From assembly GCA_002328625.1 (NCBI GenBank), contig DCVC01000241.1, positions 7,899 through 14,240 of the forward strand: a stretch of 6,342 bases of DNA, read 5' to 3'. The notes under the pieces were generated by a model that was not told the DNA's origin, made no database searches, and saw only the letters and a list, made by a program, of their open reading frames with translations. Position numbers and translations under genes: made by a program. Shown here piece after piece: positions 1-6,273 of the stretch (position 1 is the first letter of the stretch; each line of letters begins with the position of its first letter). The DNA is from Bacteroidales bacterium UBA2198. Lineage in GTDB: Bacteria; Bacteroidota; Bacteroidia; Bacteroidales; VadinHA17.

Positions 1-153
1 GTTCATGGCGGCGGATTTGCAGGTACCATTCAGGCTTTCGTTCCCCATAATCTTCTGGATAAATACATTAAAGAATTGGAACACTTTTATGGCAAAGGCT
101 CATGTCATAAATTGTTTATCCGCCACCAGGGAGCCGGGAAAGTGAACTTATAA
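1..153 (+). CDS. galK: Galactokinase, C-terminal fragment (5' end outside window)
   Basis: The reading frame is open from base 1 and ends at TAA 151-153, giving the last 50 residues of a GHMP-family kinase. Galactokinase phosphorylates alpha-D-galactose at C1 with ATP in the cytoplasm, the first committed Leloir step. The fragment begins VHGGGFAGTIQAF, which matches the third conserved GHMP/galactokinase motif (GGGFGG-type, near the C-terminus). It then runs through a segment like LLDKYIKELEHFYGK and ends in RHQGAGKVNL, resembling the usual short galactokinase tail with a terminal QGAG. The ATP-binding and substrate-binding motifs lie outside the window. The identification rests on motif 3, the tail, and the neighbouring aldose epimerase and hexose transporter. 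Another GHMP sugar kinase is possible but less likely in this context. Confidence 0.85.
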   Translation, partial: VHGGGFAGTIQAFVPHNLLDKYIKELEHFYGKGSCHKLFIRHQGAGKVNL

Positions 154-201
154 ACCATCTTATTTTAAAAATCATTTTGAAAGCTTTTCAGAAAATCTAT
201 T

Positions 202-1284
202 ATGAATTTAATCAGTGAAGAATTATTCAGAACGGTTCACAATGGGAAATCAGTAGGACTTTATATTTTGAAGAACAGAAACGGACTTATTGCCCGGATT
301 ACCAACTATGGGGCTATAATTGTCAGTATATGTGTTCCTGATCGTAATGGTAATCTGACTGACATTGTCCAGGGTTATGATACTATAGCTGAGTACATCA
401 ATGAGAACAGCCCTTATATGGGTGCGGTATGTGGGCGCTGTGCCAACAGAATAGCCAGGGGAAAATTTGGATTGCTTGGTAAAAATTATTCCCTGGCTGT
501 CAATAATGGGCCTAATCACCTTCACGGCGGTTTAACAGGGTTTAATAAAGTGGTTTGGAATGTTCTGAATTCCTCCTCTAAGAGTGTCCAAATGGAATAT
601 CTGTCGATTGACGGGGAAGAAGGTTACCCCGGAAATCTCAGGACTACGGTTACATATACCCTGACTGATGAAAACGAGCTCCGGCTAGATTACCTCGCAA
701 CTACAGATAAAACTACCATCATAAACCTTGCCAGCCATTCTTATTTCAATTTATCAGGTGAAGGATCGGGCAGCATTTATGACCACGAACTAATGATCAA
801 TGGCGCTTTTTTTACTCCCACTGATGAAACTTCTGTTCCAACAGGAGAGATCCGAACCGTCAAAGGAACACCGATGGATTTCACAGAACCTCATAAAATA
901 GGAGCAGCCATTGATCAGGATGATGAACAATTGAAATTTGGTGCGGGTTATGACCACAACTGGGTGTTAGCACATCCTACTGGTACTCTTGGGCTGGCTG
1001 CAGTCGCGTTTGATCCCCTGTCGGGGCGAGTGATGGAAATTTATACCACTCAGCCAGGAGTGCAACTATATACAGCTAACTGGATTGATGATGAAAAAGG
1101 TAAAAGTGGTAAAAAGTATAAAAGGCGCTGGGCATTTTGCCTGGAAACACAGCATTTCGCAGATGCAATCAACAAACCTCATTTCCCCTCGACAATCCTT
1201 AATCCTGGAGAGGAATACAAACATTGCTGTATCCATAAATTCAGTACCAGACAGAGTTTATCCAATTATCAGATTCTAAAATAA
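202..1284 (+). CDS. galM: Aldose 1-epimerase (mutarotase)
   Basis: This 360-residue protein has the usual length for the GalM family. It interconverts the alpha and beta anomers of galactose or glucose, supplying the alpha anomer to galactokinase. Family landmarks appear in order: GRCANRIARGKF (78-89), the NNGPNHLHGG loop (101-110, His106), the ASHSYFNLSGEGSG segment (177-190, His179), GYDHNW (249-254, Asp251), and LETQHFADAINKPHFPS (314-330, Glu315), followed by the LNPGEEY end motif. By eye, His106, His179, Asp251 and Glu315 correspond to the catalytic or sugar-binding His96, His170, Asp243 and Glu304 of Lactococcus lactis GalM. No signal peptide is visible, so a cytoplasmic location is inferred. 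The gene starts 48 bases after galK and ends 47 bases before the transporter, consistent with one galactose operon. The start is preceded by an AT-rich stretch without a Shine-Dalgarno site, as is normal in Bacteroidota. The C-terminus is slightly Cys-rich (Cys342-Cys343), and a CGRC motif occurs at 77-80. Confidence 0.95.
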   Translation: MNLISEELFRTVHNGKSVGLYILKNRNGLIARITNYGAIIVSICVPDRNGNLTDIVQGYDTIAEYINENSPYMGAVCGRCANRIARGKFGLLGKNYSLAVNNGPNHLHGGLTGFNKVVWNVLNSSSKSVQMEYLSIDGEEGYPGNLRTTVTYTLTDENELRLDYLATTDKTTIINLASHSYFNLSGEGSGSIYDHELMINGAFFTPTDETSVPTGEIRTVKGTPMDFTEPHKIGAAIDQDDEQLKFGAGYDHNWVLAHPTGTLGLAAVAFDPLSGRVMEIYTTQPGVQLYTANWIDDEKGKSGKKYKRRWAFCLETQHFADAINKPHFPSTILNPGEEYKHCCIHKFSTRQSLSNYQILK

Positions 1285-1331
1285 CTTCATTATCAGGTTT
1301 TCAAATTACCATATAACTTAAAATAATAGAC

Positions 1332-2537
1332 ATGCAAAACAAAAACTCTGCTTACCTGCTCCCTCTGATTGTGATGGCTTCACTCTTCTTTCTGCTTGGC
1401 TTTATAACCACCATGAATAACTCACTGATCAATTACCTGAAGGATGCCTTCAGACTTAATGAGGTCGAAAAACAACTGCCTAATACTTTCTTTTATGGCG
1501 CTTATATTTTATCGATTCCTGTAGGGTACGTGCTGAACCGTATAGGATATAAGAACGGTGTACTTACAGGACTTGGCATGATAAGTCTTGGATTCTTCCT
1601 GTGCATTCCGGGTGTTGCCCTGGGATACTATGGTTTCCTGAGTGCCGTTTCAGTGTTTGCAATCGGCGTGGTTTTATTGCAGGTTGCAGCCAATCCTTAT
1701 GTGAACGCACTTGGAAGCCCTGAGACAGCTGCCAGCCGTTTGACTCTTACAAATGCTCTTAACTCTGTTGCGACAGTGATTGCACCAATCTTTGTATCAA
1801 TGCTAATTGTATCAGCAAATACTGAAGGAGTTTCTGATCCAAGGACTGTCCAGGGACCATTTGCCGGCATTGGAATTGTTACCCTGATAATAGTTGCTGT
1901 TATGTTCTTCCTTAAGTTGCCTGAAATTAAAGAACCTGAAGCAGCAGAGGGTGTTGTGAAAAAAATAAAGACGAGTGCTTACAAATATCCTCATATGTGG
2001 CTGGGTTCGCTGGCAATATTCTTCTATATGGGTGTTGAAATAGGCATCCCGAGTTTCTTTGCAGATTATTCTGCTAAACTGGGATTTAACTTTGATGGTG
2101 AAATGCGGACAAAACTGCTGGCTTATTACTGGGCAGGACTTATGATTGGTCGTATTGCCGGAATTTTTGTTCTGCGGAAATATTCTGCAAGCAGGATTTT
2201 AAGTTTCAATGCTATCATCGGAGCTGTAATGGTTTTATTATCACTTGTTCTGGGTGCAATGGGAATGAGTCTGATTGGGCTGGTGTTGTTCCTTGGAACC
2301 GGATTGATGCACTCGATTATGTGGCCCTGTATTTATAACCTGGCCCTTGAAGATCTCGGCCGCCATTCCAAAGTTGGTTCAGGAGTGATAGCCACCTCTG
2401 TTATAGGGGCCGCACTTCTGCCTATTATAATGGGAGGTATCCAGAAAGGTATTGGTCTTATCATTGCTATCTGCTGCCTGTTTGTTTATTACGCATATAT
2501 TACCTTTTTTGCACTTAAAGGATCAAAGATCCGGTAA
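1332..2537 (+). CDS. gluP: MFS sugar transporter, FHS family (glucose/galactose type)
   Basis: This 401-residue, strongly hydrophobic protein has about 12 predicted membrane segments and belongs to the fucose/glucose-galactose:H+ symporter (FHS) branch of the major facilitator superfamily. It probably carries galactose or glucose across the inner membrane. Visible landmarks are the first helix LFFLLGFITTMNNSLINYLK (18-37), GYVLNRIGYKNG between helices 2 and 3 (65-76), and the family signature LQVAANPYVNALGSPETA (116-133) followed by SRLTLTNALNSVATVIAP. A hydrophilic central loop lies at about 196-218, and the second half opens with GVEIGIPSFFADY. Its length compares with about 410-440 residues for GluP and FucP. 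By eye, the positions of the two essential FucP acids (Asp46, Glu135) hold Asn30 and Gln117. Known FucP/GluP sequences suggest this favours the hexose-type subgroup over fucose. The gene follows galM in the same orientation, and the galK-galM-transporter grouping supports galactose as a substrate. The exact sugar and the symbol are inferred. Confidence 0.88.
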   Translation: MQNKNSAYLLPLIVMASLFFLLGFITTMNNSLINYLKDAFRLNEVEKQLPNTFFYGAYILSIPVGYVLNRIGYKNGVLTGLGMISLGFFLCIPGVALGYYGFLSAVSVFAIGVVLLQVAANPYVNALGSPETAASRLTLTNALNSVATVIAPIFVSMLIVSANTEGVSDPRTVQGPFAGIGIVTLIIVAVMFFLKLPEIKEPEAAEGVVKKIKTSAYKYPHMWLGSLAIFFYMGVEIGIPSFFADYSAKLGFNFDGEMRTKLLAYYWAGLMIGRIAGIFVLRKYSASRILSFNAIIGAVMVLLSLVLGAMGMSLIGLVLFLGTGLMHSIMWPCIYNLALEDLGRHSKVGSGVIATSVIGAALLPIIMGGIQKGIGLIIAICCLFVYYAYITFFALKGSKIR

Positions 2538-2583
2538 ACAGATTGCTGAAAACCACAAAGATCACTCTGACAATTGAGAGAAT

Positions 2584-2615
2584 TTTGCGGGACTCTTACT
2601 TATTCAATGTGTTTG
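2584..2615 (+). promoter_or_regulatory. Candidate Bacteroidota-type promoter before the Tat TIM-barrel gene
   Basis: TTTG at 2584-2587 is followed, after exactly 20 bases, by TGTGTTTG at 2608-2615. This fits the Bacteroidota sigma-ABfr promoter pattern (-33 TTTG, -7 TAnnTTTG, spacing about 19-21), with one mismatch (G for A) in the -7 element. Transcription would start near 2620-2624, leaving a leader of about 20 bases before the ATG at 2642. It lies in the 104-base gap after the transporter gene, the widest gap on the plus strand. It would give the downstream two-gene unit its own transcription start. The match is short and could arise by chance. Confidence 0.4.
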
Positions 2616-2641
2616 AAAAATAACCTCTAAAAACAATCAAA

Positions 2642-3706
2642 ATGAATCGCAGAAAATTCATCGAAACATCAGGTGCAGCCGCTGGTGCTGCAGTACTTGG
2701 GGGTGTTGTTAACCCCGGCCCGATAGTGCCGGAACAAAAAACCGGAACTGCTGGCAAAATAAAACTCGGACTATATTCCATCTCTTACGGAGGCATTTGG
2801 TATAAAGGTCCTGCTCTTTCATTTGATGAATTTTGCCGAAAGGCGAAAGAATACGGATTTGACGGGATCGAACTGGATAACAAACGACCAATGGGAAATC
2901 CGATGGATCTTGATCAGCGAAAAAGGGATGAAATGCGTAATTCGATGGCTAAATATGGCATCGAAATACCATGTATGGCTGCAAATAATGATTTCTCAAG
3001 TCCGATACCTGAACACAGAGATTGCCAGCTGCTGATGGTTCGCGAAACTGCAAAAATGGCAAAAGAACTTGGAGCAAAGATTGTCAGACTGTTTGCAGCA
3101 TGGACCGGGGTGCCGATTCATAATGGCATAGGTACCTATGATTTTGTACATGACCACGACGGTTTCTATTCTTTTTCAAGGCAATATCCATATGTTACTC
3201 ACCTCGATAGATGGAACTTTGTAAAAGAAGGCCTTGTAGAAGCAGCAAAAATGGGTGAAGAAAATGGAGTAGTAATGGCTCTTCAGAACCATGCTCCTCT
3301 GATAAGGCACTGGAAAGATACCTATGACCTGGTAAGAGAAGTTAATTCACCATGGCTTAAAATATGTCTCGATCTGCCCATTTTTGAAAAACAGGATAAG
3401 GAGTATATTGCCGATGCTGTTCGTACTGTTGGTAAACTTCAGGTGCACTCTCATTATGGTGGAGAGTATTACAGGGATGAGAAAAAGGTAATCAGACAAA
3501 AAATGATTGATACTCGTTTTGGACAACCATTACCCGATTATGCACATTATTTATCTTTGATGAACGAGATAGGGTACAACGGATATTTTACCTTTGAACT
3601 CTGTCATCCGGTCCTTAATGAGGATCATACACCAGGTGGTATAGAGTATGTTCATGAACAGGTAGCCCTTGCAAGGGAGTTCATGACTAATATTATCAAA
3701 TCCTGA
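2642..3706 (+). CDS. Tat-exported sugar phosphate isomerase/epimerase-like TIM-barrel protein
   Basis: This 354-residue protein belongs to the xylose isomerase-like TIM-barrel superfamily (AP_endonuc_2 type). Its exact substrate is unknown. The N-terminus NRRKFIETSGAAAGAAVLGG has the twin-arginine pattern RRxFI followed by a weakly hydrophobic Ala/Gly-rich stretch (10-23). Export to the periplasm by the Tat pathway after folding is therefore likely. No lipobox cysteine is present. Barrel strands and loops show the expected superfamily landmarks: GFDGIELD (72-79), LGAKIVRLFAAW (143-154), GVVMALQNHA (209-218), LKICLDLP (239-246, Asp244), LQVHSHYGGE (266-275, His269/His271) and YFTFELCHP (315-323, Glu319). 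Asp244, a His and Glu319 are plausible metal ligands. The site that is often Glu in related epimerases appears to be Gln215. The ATG is preceded by CTAAAAACAATCAAA, a typical A-rich leader for this phylum. Tat-signal proteins of this superfamily are common in Bacteroidota and Planctomycetes and are often linked to glycan or keto-sugar breakdown. A role in sugar processing here is inferred only from family and the upstream galactose genes. Confidence 0.82.
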   Translation: MNRRKFIETSGAAAGAAVLGGVVNPGPIVPEQKTGTAGKIKLGLYSISYGGIWYKGPALSFDEFCRKAKEYGFDGIELDNKRPMGNPMDLDQRKRDEMRNSMAKYGIEIPCMAANNDFSSPIPEHRDCQLLMVRETAKMAKELGAKIVRLFAAWTGVPIHNGIGTYDFVHDHDGFYSFSRQYPYVTHLDRWNFVKEGLVEAAKMGEENGVVMALQNHAPLIRHWKDTYDLVREVNSPWLKICLDLPIFEKQDKEYIADAVRTVGKLQVHSHYGGEYYRDEKKVIRQKMIDTRFGQPLPDYAHYLSLMNEIGYNGYFTFELCHPVLNEDHTPGGIEYVHEQVALAREFMTNIIKS

Positions 3707-3716
3707 TTCATTCACT

Positions 3717-4745
3717 ATGCCGGAAAGAGGTTTTGCAAGTGATAACAATGCAGGAGTTCATCCTGAAATTCTGAAAGAGATTGAATCAGTTAATAAAGGT
3801 CATGCAATAGCCTATGGATCTGATTATTACACAGAGCAGGCAAAACAGCTTTTTAAAGGAATATTTGGGAATGAAGCTGAAACATTCTTTGTTTTTAATG
3901 GGACTGCCGCCAATGTTCTGGGATTAAGCAGCATCACACGTTCATGGAATTCCATCATGACAGCTTTTACTGCTCATATAGAACAGGATGAGTGCGGCGC
4001 TCCTGAAAAGTTCACAGGATGCAAGGTACTTACTGTTGATACTCCCGACGGCAAAATAACTGTTGATATGCTTGAAAAGCACTTGCATGGAGTAGGCTTT
4101 GAGCATCATTCACAACCCCGGGTAATTTCAATTACACAGGCTTCGGAAATGGGCACTGTTTACAATCGTGGAGAAATAGTAAAGCTTGCAGAATTTGCTC
4201 ATGAAAATGGAATGTTTCTTCATATGGATGGAGCAAGGATCGCAAATGCTTCCGTATCACTTGACCTTGCTTTCAGGGAATTTACAACAGATTCAGGAGT
4301 TGATGTTTTGTCATTTGGAGGAACAAAAAACGGAATGATGTATGGTGAAGCTATTATCTTTCTTAAATCAGGGCTTTCAGAAGATTTCAAGTATATCAGG
4401 AAACAGGGTATGCAGCTATCTTCAAAGATGAGATTCATCGCAGCCCAGTATATTGCTTATTTCAGGAATGATCTGTGGAAAAGATGTGCATCGCATTCTA
4501 ATGCCATGGCAAGGTTACTCGCTAAGGAGATTGAAAGTATTGGGAAGATCAATATTTCGCAGCCTGTTCAGTCAAATGGTGTGTTTGCTGTTATTCCAAA
4601 GGATGTAGCTGAGAGAGTGTCGGGTAAGTACTTTTTTTATCCATGGAACGAAAATATATCGGAATACCGCTTAATGACAAGCTGGGATACCACTGAGGAA
4701 GATATTTATGATTTCGTTTCACTTCTGAAGGAAGAACTTGATTAA
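3717..4745 (+). CDS. Low-specificity threonine aldolase family PLP enzyme (beta-eliminating lyase fold)
   Basis: This 342-residue, fold-type I PLP-dependent enzyme has a typical length for threonine aldolases, which cleave L-threonine or L-allo-threonine to glycine and acetaldehyde in the cytoplasm. Visible elements in order are FASDNNAGVHPEIL near the N-terminus, YGSDYYTEQAKQLF (33-46), the PLP-phosphate loop FNGTAANVLGL (60-70), AHIEQDECGAPE (86-97) with His87 placed to stack on the cofactor, and LHMDGARIANA (168-178) with Asp171 and Arg174. The Schiff-base lysine is Lys204 in SFGGTKNGMMYGEA (199-212). Near the C-terminus, EYRLMTSWDTTEEDI (316-330) contains Arg318, probably the substrate-carboxylate arginine. 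No signal peptide is present. The gene begins only 10 bases after the Tat isomerase-like gene, so cotranscription is likely, although no metabolic link is obvious. The N-terminal motif differs from the SDTVT-type start of the E. coli LtaE group. The enzyme therefore belongs to a different subgroup, and a related beta-eliminating activity cannot be excluded. Confidence 0.87.
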   Translation: MPERGFASDNNAGVHPEILKEIESVNKGHAIAYGSDYYTEQAKQLFKGIFGNEAETFFVFNGTAANVLGLSSITRSWNSIMTAFTAHIEQDECGAPEKFTGCKVLTVDTPDGKITVDMLEKHLHGVGFEHHSQPRVISITQASEMGTVYNRGEIVKLAEFAHENGMFLHMDGARIANASVSLDLAFREFTTDSGVDVLSFGGTKNGMMYGEAIIFLKSGLSEDFKYIRKQGMQLSSKMRFIAAQYIAYFRNDLWKRCASHSNAMARLLAKEIESIGKINISQPVQSNGVFAVIPKDVAERVSGKYFFYPWNENISEYRLMTSWDTTEEDIYDFVSLLKEELD

Positions 4746-4753
4746 CTGATGAA

Positions 4754-4784
4754 AAAGAAGGTGCCCTTTTGAGACACCCTCTTT
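4754..4784. terminator. Hairpin between convergent genes, probable terminator
   Basis: AAAGAAGGTG (4754-4763) pairs with CACCCTCTTT (4775-4784), giving a 10-bp stem with one A-C mismatch and an 11-base loop. It lies in the 57-base gap between the plus-strand aldolase gene and the minus-strand tonB gene. Read on the minus strand, the hairpin begins 18 bases after the tonB stop and is followed by TTTTTC, a reasonable intrinsic terminator for the tonB operon. On the plus strand the tail (CAATAT) is poor in T. It may work in both directions, but the minus direction is the better supported one. Confidence 0.6.
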
Positions 4785-4802
4785 CAATATGTCGAAATGA
4801 GT

Positions 4803-5588
4803 CTATTTAAGTGTAAAGGTAATAGGCACCATATACCATACAGGTACCGGTTTTCCACCCTGTTTACCAGGCTTAAATGCAGGAAGTGTTTGTACAACTC
4901 TCATAGCTTCTTTATCAAGTTCAGGATCAACACCTTTGAGGATTGATACTTTATCTACTCCACCTCTGGAGGTAACACAGAACCTGACGATCACTCTTCC
5001 CTGAATATTGTTTTCTTTTGCAACTTCAGGATATTGGGTATTATCAGCTATGTATTGAAGCAGTGCAGCTTCTCCTCCGGGAAACATCGGCATCTCTTCC
5101 ACAACAATGAAAGGTTCTGCTTCCGGCTCAGCCTCCTGGACCTCTACCATAACCTGCTGGACCTCTTCAACTACTTCTATGTTTCTGACTTCAATCTGTG
5201 CCTGATCAGCTGTCATTAGTTGCATCACAGCCTCTTCGGGTTTCACAGAATCAACAACAACCGGAGGTACATATCTGGCCTGCTGAACCACATCTTCCGG
5301 AGGGGGAGGAGGAGGAGGAGGAGGAGGAGCAACCGCCTCGGTGGGCTGATCCAGGTTCTCCATCTTTATCTCAACCTGTCTTTCTTCACGCTCCTTCTTA
5401 CTTTCCAATGCTTTTGCGTTAAGATATGGTGTGATTATTGCAGTACTCATGATAATAATACCAATTACAATAGATATCAGTACATTCCGGTTGTACTTCT
5501 TGCGCAGTCTGTATGCTCCGTACTCCTTATTCCTTGATTCAAATACTATATCATCAAAGGCAGGTACTCTTATTTTTTCTTTTGCCAT
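4803..5588 (-). CDS. tonB: TonB family energy-transducer protein
   Basis: This 261-residue protein links the ExbB/ExbD proton motor in the inner membrane to TonB-dependent receptors in the outer membrane, powering uptake of large substrates. The N-terminus contains FDDIVFESRNKEYGAYRLRK (11-30), a cytoplasmic segment typical of Bacteroidota TonB proteins. One membrane helix follows at about 36-55, then a Lys/Glu-rich stretch and a run of ten prolines (88-97). A Val/Glu-rich, acidic spacer spans about 115-165 and includes EAEPEAEP. The C-terminal TonB domain occupies about 165-261: MPMFPGGEAALLQYI, YPEVAKENNIQGRVIVRF, LDKEAMRVVQTLPAFKPGKQ and PVWYMVPITFTL. All conserved blocks are present, so the gene looks intact. 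It starts 18 bases after the exbD stop on the same strand, and a hairpin follows it, so it appears to be the last gene of its operon. Several TonB paralogues are common in these genomes, and which receptors it serves is unknown. Confidence 0.94.
   Translation of the reverse strand: MAKEKIRVPAFDDIVFESRNKEYGAYRLRKKYNRNVLISIVIGIIIMSTAIITPYLNAKALESKKEREERQVEIKMENLDQPTEAVAPPPPPPPPPPEDVVQQARYVPPVVVDSVKPEEAVMQLMTADQAQIEVRNIEVVEEVQQVMVEVQEAEPEAEPFIVVEEMPMFPGGEAALLQYIADNTQYPEVAKENNIQGRVIVRFCVTSRGGVDKVSILKGVDPELDKEAMRVVQTLPAFKPGKQGGKPVPVWYMVPITFTLK
5298..5327. repeat. Trinucleotide tract encoding the TonB ten-proline run
   Basis: Ten consecutive proline codons of tonB are read on the minus strand as seven CCT, then CCC, CCT and CCG. 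On the plus strand the seven identical AGG units occupy 5307-5327, preceded by CGG AGG GGG. Because the unit is three bases, slippage would change the length of the periplasm-spanning linker without breaking the frame. The one-sided purine/pyrimidine strand bias is a consequence of the repeat. A slippage role is inferred and cannot be shown from one sequence. Confidence 0.85.
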
Positions 5589-5606
5589 TTCTTAAAGGTT
5601 TACGGG

Positions 5607-6272
5607 TTAATTGGATGAAGCGGTAGCAGTGGAAGCTATACCAGCTGCCATTTCTACCATTTTTTCTTCATACCAGGCAATGTCAATAAATGTATAACGG
5701 GCTATTCCACAAATATTCATCTCATCAAGAATATCAACAAAATTACCGTACGTGGCTTTACGATAAGCTTTTATTAGAACAATAGGACCGGTATCATCAT
5801 CCTTTTTAAGTTGACTTATTGCTCCTCTTAATGAATCCTGAGATATATTCAGCTTGCCTGCAATAAACTGATTGTTATAATCAGCTATCCTTCTGGCAAG
5901 TGTCCTGTTTCTTTCAAGAAGCAATCTGCGTATCCCGTCAGCACTGAAATCTGTTTCAAATAAAGGAGGAAGGTTGCTATAATCCTCCGGTTTTACTGCA
6001 CCCGGATACCAGTATATTTTATCGTCCGGGCCCAGCAGGATATTAAGAGTACGGCTGGCTGAAATCCTGGGAGCTTCCTGTTTTGAAGGATCCTTAATCT
6101 TTTCCGGAAGGATGATCTCCATAATCTTGGGTTTGTTGAAAGCAGTTGTAAGCATAAAGAATGTGATAAGGAGACACATCAGGTCAACCATTGGAGTCAT
6201 ATCAATATGCGGAACAACTTTTTTCGCTTTCTTTTTCCCGCCACCTTTTTCTTCTTGAATTATTTCTGCCAT
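5607..6272 (-). CDS. exbD: ExbD/TolR family biopolymer transport protein (long form)
   Basis: This 221-residue inner-membrane protein is a component of the ExbB-ExbD proton channel that energises TonB. The basic, Gly/Lys-rich cytoplasmic N-terminus (KGGGKKKAKK) leads into VVPHIDMTPMVDLMCLLITFFMLT at 19-42. This contains the single membrane helix and Asp30, which aligns with the essential proton-carrying Asp25 of E. coli ExbD (TPFID motif). After the helix comes MEIILPEK, the usual start of the periplasmic part. The periplasmic domain is much longer than in the roughly 140-residue E. coli protein. It carries an inserted stretch at about 75-155 (IYWYPGAVKPEDYSNLPP and an Arg-rich helix) before the conserved end VLIKAYRKATYGNFVDILDEM (164-184). 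Such longer ExbD forms are common as the second copy in Bacteroidota operons. It starts one base after the stop of the preceding gene, so translational coupling is likely, and tonB follows 18 bases after it. Confidence 0.93.
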   Translation of the reverse strand: MAEIIQEEKGGGKKKAKKVVPHIDMTPMVDLMCLLITFFMLTTAFNKPKIMEIILPEKIKDPSKQEAPRISASRTLNILLGPDDKIYWYPGAVKPEDYSNLPPLFETDFSADGIRRLLLERNRTLARRIADYNNQFIAGKLNISQDSLRGAISQLKKDDDTGPIVLIKAYRKATYGNFVDILDEMNICGIARYTFIDIAWYEEKMVEMAAGIASTATASSN

Positions 6273-6273
6273 A

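Noticed and set aside
175..193. AT-rich inverted repeat TGAAA-GCT-TTTCA just before galM, considered as a terminator or regulatory hairpin
   Set aside because: The stem is only five pairs plus weak A-T/G-T extensions, with almost no G-C pairs. It is unlikely to be stable or to terminate transcription.
154..201. Possible promoter for galM (TCATTTTG as a -7 element)
   Set aside because: No TTTG lies at the proper upstream spacing, and the gap fits an operon-internal spacer.
250..525. Minus-strand open frame inside galM
   Set aside because: It lies entirely opposite conserved galM motifs, has no recognisable protein features, and no promoter or coupled neighbour supports it.
2520..2532. GGATC-AAA-GATCC small palindrome at the end of the transporter gene
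   Set aside because: It has a five-base stem inside the coding sequence, no T-run after it and a tight three-base loop. It is probably chance.
2555..2587. Possible terminator CTCT...AGAG followed by AATTTTG after the transporter gene
   Set aside because: The stem is only four base pairs with no inner pairing, too weak to call a terminator.
5220..5537. Plus-strand open frame with a long Arg-rich run, opposite tonB
   Set aside because: The Arg run is only the antisense reading of the CCT/AGG proline tract. The minus-strand TonB has conserved domains throughout, so this frame is a shadow.
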